A stretch of 64,000 nt of DNA from QYOJ01 sp964449285 (lineage in GTDB: Bacteria; Bacteroidota; Bacteroidia; Bacteroidales; FEN-979): positions 75,539 through 139,538 of the forward strand of contig CAYUZX010000001.1 of the NCBI GenBank assembly GCA_964449285.1. Direction: 5' to 3'. The translations under genes were made by a program, and so were the position numbers. How positions within the stretch are numbered: the stretch's first letter is position 1; the number at the start of each line of letters is the position of its first letter. Shown here piece by piece: positions 17,308-25,008 of this stretch. A model generated the notes under the pieces. It searched no databases. It was not told the origin of the DNA and saw only the letters and a list, made by a program, of their open reading frames with translations.

Positions 17308-19032
17308 TTACAGGAGTACATCGCGCTGACAATAGGTTGTATGGAGTAGTTTATGACTTTTCAGACTGAGGGGGCTTCCCAGGAAGTTCTGATAAAGTTC
17401 GAGGACTTCAGGGTTTTTATGGGAGACTTTGATGGTTTCTGTTTCGTCGATCTGATAGAGCGCCTGCATACGTTTCCGGATAACATCCGGATGTTTACCA
17501 AGTGGCTGGCCACCACCGCCGATACATCCTCCCGGACAAGCCATGATTTCGATAAAATGAAGATCATTTCTCCCATTTCGGATCTCATCCAGCAATTTTT
17601 TTGCATTGGACAATCCATTTACCACCGCTACACCAAGTTGTAAATCGCCAATCTGGATTTTTGCCTCTTTTCGTCCGGCACAACCTCTGACTTGCTGGAT
17701 CCTATACTGCTTCAATTCTTTATTGGTGAGTTTAAAACAGGCTGTTCGCAGCGCTGCCTCCATAACTCCTCCCGAGGCTCCGAATAGTTTACCAGCTGAA
17801 CTTCTTACCCCATGTGGCGAGTCAGCCGTTTCGGATTCCAGTTTATCCACTCCGATGCCAAATAGCCGGATGAAATCTGCCAACTCCCGGGTTGTCAGTA
17901 CGGCATCGATATCAGAGATCCCTTTCTGCGTCATCTCTTCACGTTGCCCTTCGAATTTTTTCGCCGGGCAGGGCATAATTGCCACGACGTACAGGTTTTC
18001 CGGTTTAATGCCGGAATTTTCGGCATAATAGCTTTTAAGTACAGCTCCCAGCATCTGTTGAGGAGATTTACAACTGGAGAGGTTCGGGAGAAAATCGCAG
18101 GCGAACTCTTCAGCATACTTGATCCATGCCGGACAGCAAGAGGTTATCAAAGGAAGATGATCCTCATCCTTAATCCTTTCTATAAGCTCAGCCGACTCTT
18201 CCATAATAGTCAAATCAGCTGCGAAAGTGGTATCGAATATCCTGTCAAACCCAATTTTCCGAAGTGCAGCATTCAGGAGTCCGTTCACATCGGTTCCGGG
18301 AGCCATCCCAAACTCTTCGGCGAGCGTAACGGAAATGGCCGGTGCATATTGAACCACAACGGTTTTCGATGGATCCCCGAGAGCATCCCTGATTTCAGCG
18401 AAGTGATTTTTTTCAGAGAGGGCTCCCGTCGGACAAACCATGATACATTGCCCGCAGTTAATACAACTTGACGTGTTTAACCCTTTGTTAAACGTGGGTC
18501 CGATCAGGGTCTGACTGCCCCTGTTGATGAAGTCGATTGCCGACACTTCCATCACTTCGGAGCATACTTTTACGCACCTTCCACAGAGGATGCATTTGGC
18601 CGGGTCGCGCACGATACTGGCACTTGACAGATCAAGGTGATGCCGGTTTTTCTCTCCACTGATTCTGCGTTCGGTGATGCAGTGTTCCCGGGCAAGATTC
18701 TGCAGGTCGCAGTTGCCATTGCGAACACAGTAGAGGCAGTCGTCGGGATGATTTGAGAGCAGCAGTTCAACGATCGTCTTACGGGCTTCAATCACTCTGG
18801 GGGAGTGCGATTTGATCTCCATGCCCTGTTCCACTGTATAGGAGCAGGCGGTGATGAGCTTTCCTGTTTGTTCATTCTCAACCACGCACATCCGGCAAGC
18901 CCCTGAAGGGAGAAAACCCTTCATGTGACACAGGGTAGGGATGCGGATTCCTTCTCGTTCCAGTACATCCAGCAGCAGTTCTCCTTGTTCTGCTTTCACC
19001 GGGTTGTTGTTGATCGTTATCGTTAGTTCCAT
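17308..19032 (-). CDS. hydA: Catalytic subunit of bifurcating [FeFe] hydrogenase
   Basis: The 574-residue enzyme makes or oxidises H2 in the cytoplasm. Domains in order: [2Fe-2S] (C35, C46, C49, C63), His-Cys [4Fe-4S] (HPDDCLYC...C108), two [4Fe-4S] (CILCGRCVKVC, CINCGQCIMVC), then the H-cluster domain. Motifs TSCCPAW (297-303), MPCPAKKFE (353-361) and MACPGGC (497-503) give ligands C300, C355, C499, C503. The proton path E279, E282, C299, S319, R286 and also M353, K358, M497 fall at the same numbers as in C. pasteurianum CpI, so this is an intact group A enzyme. With hydB and hydC it forms the HydABC/Hnd type that couples NADH and ferredoxin to H2. Maturases HydEFG are not in the window. Confidence 0.96.
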   Translation of the reverse strand: MELTITINNNPVKAEQGELLLDVLEREGIRIPTLCHMKGFLPSGACRMCVVENEQTGKLITACSYTVEQGMEIKSHSPRVIEARKTIVELLLSNHPDDCLYCVRNGNCDLQNLAREHCITERRISGEKNRHHLDLSSASIVRDPAKCILCGRCVKVCSEVMEVSAIDFINRGSQTLIGPTFNKGLNTSSCINCGQCIMVCPTGALSEKNHFAEIRDALGDPSKTVVVQYAPAISVTLAEEFGMAPGTDVNGLLNAALRKIGFDRIFDTTFAADLTIMEESAELIERIKDEDHLPLITSCCPAWIKYAEEFACDFLPNLSSCKSPQQMLGAVLKSYYAENSGIKPENLYVVAIMPCPAKKFEGQREEMTQKGISDIDAVLTTRELADFIRLFGIGVDKLESETADSPHGVRSSAGKLFGASGGVMEAALRTACFKLTNKELKQYRIQQVRGCAGRKEAKIQIGDLQLGVAVVNGLSNAKKLLDEIRNGRNDLHFIEIMACPGGCIGGGGQPLGKHPDVIRKRMQALYQIDETETIKVSHKNPEVLELYQNFLGSPLSLKSHKLLHTTYCQRDVLL

Positions 19033-19043
19033 GTTCTTATGAA

Positions 19044-20885
19044 TTAAACCATTACAGTGATAGCATCGAATTTACAGGCCTCTTCGCATGCACCACAGCC
19101 GATACATTTATCCTCTATGATGAAGTGGGGCGTTTTTTTCGAGCCAACAATGGCATTCACCGGGCATTTTCGGGTGCACACTGTGCATCCGGTGCATTTA
19201 TTCACATCAATAGTAAACGTCCTCAGCGAGGTGCAGACTCCGGCAGGGCATTTCCGTTCGAAGATATGACTCTCATATTCATGCCTAAACCACTTTAACG
19301 TACTCAACACCGGGTTAGGGGCAGAGTGCCCCAGGCCGCATAGTGAAGTGTCTTTGATTACTGCACTCAACTTCTCCAATTGCATGATCCCCTTGAACCG
19401 TTTAAGAGCATCATATCGCTCTCCCTGTGCTGGTTTCCGGGTGATACTTTCAAGGATCTCCAGCATCCTTCGTGTTCCTTCCCGGCAGGGGATGCATTTG
19501 CCGCAACTCTCACGCTGGATAAAGTCCATGAAAAATTTGGCTATATCCACCATGCAAGTCTCTTCATCCATCACCACCAGACCTCCCGAGCCCATCATGG
19601 CACCTACCGATATCAGGGAATCGTAATCCACTTCAATACCAAGGTTGGCTTCTGTAATGCATCCTCCGGAGGGTCCACCGATTTGCACCGCTTTGAATGC
19701 TTTATTGTTCCTGATCCCTCCTGCCATATCGAAGATGATTTCGCGGAGGGTGGTTCCCATAGGAATTTCGATAAGCCCTGTTTGGGAGACTTTTCCTGAT
19801 AATGCAAATACTTTGGTCCCTTTACTTCGGGCGGTGCCGATAGATGCAAACCAAGAAGCTCCTTTTTCTATGATGGTTGGAATGTTTGCCAGTGTTTCGA
19901 CGTTATTGATGACTGTTGGTTTCCCGAACAACCCACTTTCCGAAGGGTAAGGAGGGCGAGGTTTAGGCATTCCCCGTTTCCCTTCAATACTCTCGAGCAG
20001 GGCAGTCTCTTCTCCGCATACAAATGCTCCGGCACCCATCTTGATATGGATCTCAAAGCTGAAATCTGAGCCAAAGATTTGAGACCCCAGAAAGCCGGCT
20101 TCCTTGCTTTGTTCAAGTGCAATCCGCAACCGGGCGATAGCCAATGGATATTCGGCACGGATGTAAACATACGCTTTACTTGCTCCGATGGCATACCCTG
20201 CAATAGCCATGCCTTCGATGAGCCGGTGCGGATCCCCTTCAATCACAGCGCGATCCATAAATGCACCCGGATCCCCTTCATCAGCATTGCAAACCAGGTA
20301 TTTCTGGTCTGCATACTCCCCGGCAGCAAGTTTCCATTTCTTTCCTGTTGGGAATCCACCACCTCCACGCCCCCTGAGTCCGCTTTGTTCAATTAAATCA
20401 CATACCTCTTCAGGGGAAAATTCGCGGAGAGACTTTAACAGCGAATCGTATCCACCTGTATTTTGGTAGTCCTGAATACTGACAGGGTTGATGATCCCAC
20501 AATTTTTAAGGACCAATCGTTGCTGTTTTGCAAAAAAAGGCAAGTCGTCCATGAAGACTACACCTTCCCAGGCTTTCATCCCTTCCTCCCTGAATTGTCC
20601 CAGAACATTTGAAGTGGGGAGTTTTCCTGTCAATACCTCATCCAGAATATCATTAACTCTATTGCTTGACACCTGTTGGAGACATAATCTGGTACGCCCT
20701 GGAAGGTGGATATCCATCAGGGGCTCTGACGAGCATAACCCGATGCATCCAACTTCAATGAGGTTTGCCTGGATGCAATGGCTCTCCAGGTATTCATTTA
20801 CGCTGAGCAGGATAGCTCCTGCGCCGGCTCCTTGTCCGCAGGTGCCCGACCCTATGTAAATGTTAGGAAGCTTCTCTGTATTCAT
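19044..20885 (-). CDS. hydB: NuoF-like flavoprotein subunit of bifurcating hydrogenase
   Basis: The 613-residue subunit has an N-terminal thioredoxin-like [2Fe-2S] region (GTCGQGAGA, VGCIGLCSSEP; one of the usual four cysteines is not obvious), the NuoF NADH/FMN core (RGRGGGGFPTGKKW, NADEGDPGAF, CGEETALLESIEG), the [4Fe-4S] motif SCGKCIPCREG, and two C-terminal ferredoxin clusters (CTGCTVCTRKCP, CIGCGACEEACK). It carries the flavin where NADH and ferredoxin electrons meet. It starts inside the end of hydC (23-bp overlap) and is 11 bp from hydA, so the three subunits are tightly coupled. Confidence 0.95.
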   Translation of the reverse strand: MNTEKLPNIYIGSGTCGQGAGAGAILLSVNEYLESHCIQANLIEVGCIGLCSSEPLMDIHLPGRTRLCLQQVSSNRVNDILDEVLTGKLPTSNVLGQFREEGMKAWEGVVFMDDLPFFAKQQRLVLKNCGIINPVSIQDYQNTGGYDSLLKSLREFSPEEVCDLIEQSGLRGRGGGGFPTGKKWKLAAGEYADQKYLVCNADEGDPGAFMDRAVIEGDPHRLIEGMAIAGYAIGASKAYVYIRAEYPLAIARLRIALEQSKEAGFLGSQIFGSDFSFEIHIKMGAGAFVCGEETALLESIEGKRGMPKPRPPYPSESGLFGKPTVINNVETLANIPTIIEKGASWFASIGTARSKGTKVFALSGKVSQTGLIEIPMGTTLREIIFDMAGGIRNNKAFKAVQIGGPSGGCITEANLGIEVDYDSLISVGAMMGSGGLVVMDEETCMVDIAKFFMDFIQRESCGKCIPCREGTRRMLEILESITRKPAQGERYDALKRFKGIMQLEKLSAVIKDTSLCGLGHSAPNPVLSTLKWFRHEYESHIFERKCPAGVCTSLRTFTIDVNKCTGCTVCTRKCPVNAIVGSKKTPHFIIEDKCIGCGACEEACKFDAITVMV

Positions 20886-21324
20886 TTATAATTTTCTTTA
20901 ACGTATCAACCGTAACTTTTGCATGGAATATCTTGTTGACACAAATTACAGGCGCTAACCCGCAGGCGCCAATGCATGCAACAACTTCAATACTGAAGAG
21001 ACCGTCGCGTGTGGTTTGACCTGCCTTAATCTTTAGGTCTTTCTCCAGGGATTCCAACACTGTTGCGGATCCCAGGACATGACAAGCAGTGCCTCTACAA
21101 ACCTGAATATGGTATTTGCCCTGCGGCTCAAACCTGAACTGGTTGTAAAATGTTGCTACGCCATAGATGCGGCTTGTTGGCACATGCAGGTGCTTCCCCA
21201 CTTTAACAATAGAATCTTCAGAGAGATATCCGGTGCGACCCTGTATCTCCTGAAGGATTGGGATCAGGCTCTCTTTGCCGGCATTGGCGTAGGTGGACAG
21301 AATCTCCTCATCAGCAGTTTTCAT
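20863..21324 (-). CDS. hydC: NuoE-like [2Fe-2S] subunit of bifurcating hydrogenase
   Basis: The 153-residue protein is a thioredoxin-like ferredoxin of the NuoE/HndA family. The four ligands are in CRGTACHVLG (C-x4-C) and CIGACGLAP (C-x3-C). It passes electrons between the NuoF-like subunit and the catalytic subunit. Its last 23 bp overlap the start of hydB. It lies 27 bp downstream of a receiver-only gene that opens the operon. Confidence 0.95.
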   Translation of the reverse strand: MKTADEEILSTYANAGKESLIPILQEIQGRTGYLSEDSIVKVGKHLHVPTSRIYGVATFYNQFRFEPQGKYHIQVCRGTACHVLGSATVLESLEKDLKIKAGQTTRDGLFSIEVVACIGACGLAPVICVNKIFHAKVTVDTLKKIINEYREAS

Positions 21325-21351
21325 TTGATCCGATTTAGATATGTTTCAGAA

Positions 21352-21852
21352 TCAGGCTTTCAGAAGTTTTGCAATGACTGGAAGGAGGTTATTGGAATCA
21401 ACTGGTTTTCTTACAAATCCCTTTACAGGAACCCAGATACTGGTACCCTCTTCCGATAAATAATCTACTCCTGCTTCCCCTTTCAGGATGTCCTTGACCA
21501 AAAGCACCTGTAACTCTTTGTATTTTCTGTCTTTCCTAAACTCTTTGGCCATCTGTTCGACGCTCAGATTGGTGGTTGTGAGTACGTCGATGGAGGTTTG
21601 CATAACGATTGACATAGAGCTTAATTCAGGCGATTCGCTGAATGCTTTTGCCAACTCAAACCCTTCATAATGGGTAGTCATCATCACATCGAGGATGGCT
21701 AAATCGGGTTTGACATTGTTGGCAATTTCCAGTGCTTCAGTTTTATTGTAAGCAGGATAGACAACGTATCCTTCGTGTTCAAGGATGGTTTTTAGTACAT
21801 TGATAACATCACTGTCATCATCGACAATCAGAATTTTTGATTTTGTTTCCAT
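21352..21852 (-). CDS. Response regulator, receiver only, first gene of hydrogenase operon
   Basis: The 166-residue protein is a receiver with ILIVDDDSD, phosphoacceptor in AILDVMM and lysine in VRKPV. About 50 extra residues lie between beta4 and beta5 (from LSVEQMAKEF to SIWVPVKG), making it longer than CheY-type receivers. ATG at 21852 was chosen because METKSKILIVDDD is the natural beta1 start and the promoter lies at 21893-21923; a longer frame to 21888 exists. There is no DNA-binding domain, so it probably acts in a relay with the two kinases of the same operon. Confidence 0.88.
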   Translation of the reverse strand: METKSKILIVDDDSDVINVLKTILEHEGYVVYPAYNKTEALEIANNVKPDLAILDVMMTTHYEGFELAKAFSESPELSSMSIVMQTSIDVLTTTNLSVEQMAKEFRKDRKYKELQVLLVKDILKGEAGVDYLSEEGTSIWVPVKGFVRKPVDSNNLLPVIAKLLKA

Positions 21853-22193
21853 GACTTTGTGTACAATTATTATTGTTAATAAATTCACAAAGCAAAAGTA
21901 TATCCGGATAATACCCTATACAAGGGTAAAACCTGCAGCAGAGGTGCCAGGTAAAAACACCTGTATTGAGATGTTAACATCAAGATAATCAGTAACAAAC
22001 AAGCTTGATGTGAAGAAAGGAAGGTTCTCAATTTTTTTTACGATTAAATCGTATTAGATTGAGAGACTGTTAAATAAAATGCATTTTTTTTAAAAAAAAA
22101 TGATTAGAGAAGAGAGTCTCTTTCCCGAAGCAGGTATTTTCTGCAGGGTTAAAAAGCCTGGAGGCTTAACAAAAGGAGGGGGTATAAACAGTA
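21853..22193. other. Regulatory gap upstream of the hydrogenase operon
   Basis: No gene is seen in these 341 bp. Next to the hyd operon are the promoter and palindromes described separately, and an inverted repeat CAGGT-N6-ACCTG (21948-21963). Near 22033-22067 TTCTCAAT and ATTGAGAG enclose a smaller palindrome ACGATTAAATCGT, a hairpin that could end transcription or bind a protein. An A/T-rich run follows at 22075-22103. Confidence 0.5.
21893..21928 (-). promoter_or_regulatory. Promoter and overlapping palindromes of the hydrogenase operon
   Basis: On the minus strand TTG (21923-21921), a 20-bp spacer and TACTTTTG (21900-21893) form a consensus Bacteroidota promoter, about 41 bp before the first start codon. 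A perfect palindrome TATCCGGATA (21901-21910) fills the spacer next to the -7 box, and TACCCT-N5-AGGGTA (21912-21928) spans the -33 box. Both look like operators for a dimeric regulator; which one is unknown. The NarL-type regulator encoded just upstream is a candidate. Confidence 0.65.
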
Positions 22194-22835
22194 TCAGGTC
22201 TTGATTAACCCATTTTTTATTGCATACATTACCAGGTGTGGAGCATTTTTTGCCCCTGTTTTTTCGAATAAGTGTGCTCTATGCCCATCAATAGTCCGTT
22301 GACTCAGGCCAAGGTGTTTTGAAATTTCGGCATTCGATTGCCCTTTGCATATCAGTTCAAGAATTTCCTTTTCGCGGGAAGTTAAAACGATTTCCGGTTG
22401 TTTGCGTTGTTGCAGAACAGGTTGTTTCTGCATTCCACTCATGAACTCCTCCGAAAAGTAGTGTTCATCACATACTACAGCAAAGATGGCTTTCTCCAGT
22501 TCGTCCTGGGTGGTTTTTTTAAGAAGGAAACCGGTGGCTCCCACCTCTATCATTTTATTGAAATAGCTGATTTCTTCATGCATTGTAAGTGCAATAATTC
22601 GAATATCCGGATATTGGACCACTATTTTCCGTGTTGCCTCGATGCCATCCATCTTTGGCATCTTGATATCCATCAGAATTACGTCGGCAGGTGTTTTCTT
22701 GAGTAAGTCCAGTAGTTCATAACCGTTTGCTGCTTCTCCAACCACTTTGATTTGATTAATCTCGTTTAGGATGGTAAAGAGTCCTTTCCTGAAAATGACA
22801 TGATCGTCGGCAATGATGACTTTAATGATATCCAT
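22194..22835 (-). CDS. NarL/FixJ-type response regulator (LuxR HTH)
   Basis: The 213-residue DNA-binding regulator has a receiver (1-120; IIADDHVIF, phosphoacceptor in VILMDIKMPKMDG, lysine in LLKKT) and a C-terminal LuxR-type helix-turn-helix (LTSREKEILELICKGQSNAE then LSQRTIDGHR, about 150-205). It is 10 bp downstream of the HisKA_3 kinase that should phosphorylate it. Its position directly upstream of the hydrogenase operon makes that operon a likely target (inference). Confidence 0.93.
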   Translation of the reverse strand: MDIIKVIIADDHVIFRKGLFTILNEINQIKVVGEAANGYELLDLLKKTPADVILMDIKMPKMDGIEATRKIVVQYPDIRIIALTMHEEISYFNKMIEVGATGFLLKKTTQDELEKAIFAVVCDEHYFSEEFMSGMQKQPVLQQRKQPEIVLTSREKEILELICKGQSNAEISKHLGLSQRTIDGHRAHLFEKTGAKNAPHLVMYAIKNGLIKT

Positions 22836-22845
22836 AATCGTTGAT

Positions 22846-24948
22846 CTATTCGTTCTTTAATTTCACGGAGATGGTCATGAACATCCCTTTACCTCTGGTT
22901 GTATTCAGGTCACAGGTACCGTTGATGGTCTTGACTTTATTTAATATATTGTATAGTCCCAGTCCCGACCGGTTCTTCATCGCGGCATCCTGATCAAAAC
23001 CGGTTCCATCATCCCGGTAATAGAAGATGATTTGGCTGTCAATACTCTTCAGATCAATGAGCACGTTTTTGGCTTGTGCATGACGCAACGTGTTGTTGAT
23101 AAGCTCTTTGGTAACCTGAAACAGGATCGACTCCTCAATACCCCGTTTTGCAATCGTATATTGTTCGGTGCGTAAATCAATTTTAATTGATTTAGCTTCG
23201 TTGATGAAGCTGCAAAACTCGGTGATCGCTGCAGCCAATCCAAAATCCTGGAGAACGTTGGGGCGGATCCTGTTGGATATTTCACGGCTGGTTCTGATTG
23301 CTATATCGATCAGTTCATTGATATTTTCAACGGTCTCCCCTTTGTCTATATTTTTATGATCTCCTCGCTTGAGGACATCAGTATAGAGCTTGATGGTTGA
23401 GAGAATGGGACCGAGATCGTCGTGGAGATCGGCGGCAAACCGCTGTCGTTCGCTTTCTTCCGTAGAGATAATCGCTTTCAGGATACGTTCCTCCACCTCT
23501 TTCCTTTCAGTGATATCGCGTGCAATACTTAAAATACGTTTTTCTCCATTGTACTCAATTACCCTGCTTTTCATCTCTATCGGGATCACATTCCCTGCTC
23601 TGGAAACATTCTCCGTTTCGTAGCGATACTGGCCAAAATGTTTGATCATATCCAGATTTTTCTGTACATCCCGGCGATATTTTTCGGATCTCAGTTCACG
23701 GAAATGTTTGCCGATGAGCTCTTCGCGGGAATAGCCCAGGTTGTCGCAGCTCACCTGATTCACTTCAAGGATGAATCCATCAAAGTCACCGATAAATATC
23801 TCATCGCTGGAGCTGTTGAAGATGGTTCGGAATTGCTCTTCCGATCGTTCAAGCGCCTCCCTGATGGAGGCAAGCTGTTTATCGGTCCGCTCAATTTGCA
23901 GGAGGTATTTATAGAGATTTTTCTTCGTGAGGATATAGATAAACAATGAAAACAGGATAATGGTGATCACCGCAATGATTAGAGCATTTCGAATAATCGT
24001 TGTCGTAAGCTGACGGGACTCATTTGTAGGGTCGATGGCCGCACAGATATATAATTTGAAGTCAGGAAAATATTCAAACGCGACCTTTTTTTTCTGTTCA
24101 TCCTCCGGAAACAAAATAGTTACCAACCCGGATTGTTTCCCCTGGACCTGCTGGAGAAGATCGGATGGGATTTGTTCTCCCTGGAGCTGCGGGTGAATGA
24201 CGAGTGTACCAGTTTCGTTGAATGCAAACACATATCCAGTCTTGCCTATTATCACGTTGTTGAGGATTGTCCTCAACTCGCCCAGGTCCTTCTCCAGATC
24301 GCCCATATAGAGCATCCCAACCACTGCTCCATTCCAGAAAATCGGCTCGTAGGTGGTGACGTACCAGTCATTGACAACAAAGGCCCGTCCAAAATATGTT
24401 TTACCCTGTTTCACAGTTTGAATGACAGGCGAGTCGTTCGGGATGAACGTCCATGCAGCCCTTTTTCCGCTATCATTCAACACGTTGGTCGAAATTCGGA
24501 CAAACCCGCTGTCAATTTTCTGGAATATGGTTGTCGTGCCACCGACCAGCCAATGAATACGATCAACAAAAGAGGAGTCCCCATTTAACAGGATGCCATC
24601 GAGGTACCATAGATTCAATTCTTCTGATTGAGTGCCATGCGTGATCTGGTTGGTGACCTCTACGCTGGTTTTGTGTGATGATATCCTCAAATTATTACTA
24701 TAGAAAAGCGAATGAAGAACGTTCAGATCTCGTGATACTTTATCGAGTTTAAGGCTCCTTTCCCGTTCGAACATCCTGGCTATGGTACTGACCTCAATTC
24801 GAAGATTGTTATCAATGATCCGCTGAATTTCACGTTTCGACATCCGGATACTGACCCAGGTTAGAATCGATACCGCGATTATGATTCCCAGTAAAACGGG
24901 GGAGAAGAGTTTCAGTTTAACCAACAATCCGACAAAACGGCCGTGCAT
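22846..24948 (-). CDS. Membrane histidine kinase with Cache and PAS domains (NarX/DegS-type)
   Basis: The 700-residue kinase has a transmembrane helix at about 13-31, a large periplasmic Cache-type sensor (about 35-330, with the GKTGYVFAFNETGTLVIHPQ segment typical of Cache domains), a second helix (332-352), a PAS domain (about 375-490; SIARDITERKE end) and HisKA_3 (FAADLHDDLGPILSTIKLY) with HATPase (NNTLRHAQA, DDGTGFD). Cache domains bind small extracellular ligands such as carboxylates or amino acids. It forms an operon with the NarL-type regulator. The start lies only about 15 bp after a TACCTTTG box, so the leader would be very short. Confidence 0.93.
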   Translation of the reverse strand: MHGRFVGLLVKLKLFSPVLLGIIIAVSILTWVSIRMSKREIQRIIDNNLRIEVSTIARMFERERSLKLDKVSRDLNVLHSLFYSNNLRISSHKTSVEVTNQITHGTQSEELNLWYLDGILLNGDSSFVDRIHWLVGGTTTIFQKIDSGFVRISTNVLNDSGKRAAWTFIPNDSPVIQTVKQGKTYFGRAFVVNDWYVTTYEPIFWNGAVVGMLYMGDLEKDLGELRTILNNVIIGKTGYVFAFNETGTLVIHPQLQGEQIPSDLLQQVQGKQSGLVTILFPEDEQKKKVAFEYFPDFKLYICAAIDPTNESRQLTTTIIRNALIIAVITIILFSLFIYILTKKNLYKYLLQIERTDKQLASIREALERSEEQFRTIFNSSSDEIFIGDFDGFILEVNQVSCDNLGYSREELIGKHFRELRSEKYRRDVQKNLDMIKHFGQYRYETENVSRAGNVIPIEMKSRVIEYNGEKRILSIARDITERKEVEERILKAIISTEESERQRFAADLHDDLGPILSTIKLYTDVLKRGDHKNIDKGETVENINELIDIAIRTSREISNRIRPNVLQDFGLAAAITEFCSFINEAKSIKIDLRTEQYTIAKRGIEESILFQVTKELINNTLRHAQAKNVLIDLKSIDSQIIFYYRDDGTGFDQDAAMKNRSGLGLYNILNKVKTINGTCDLNTTRGKGMFMTISVKLKNE

Positions 24949-24962
24949 GAAGTTCCTTTTTG

Positions 24963-24970
24963 CAAAGGTA
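24963..24970 (-). promoter_or_regulatory. -7 promoter box for the Cache kinase operon
   Basis: TACCTTTG on the minus strand fits TAnnTTTG, 14 bp before the kinase start codon in the divergent gap with the acetyl-CoA synthetase gene. Confidence 0.45.
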
Positions 24971-25008
24971 TGGAAAGTTCGTATTTTCGCTAGCTAATCT
25001 TTCGGTTT

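Noticed and set aside
22075..22103. A/T-rich run as replication origin
   Set aside because: No DnaA boxes, dnaA/dnaN genes or strand switch around it.
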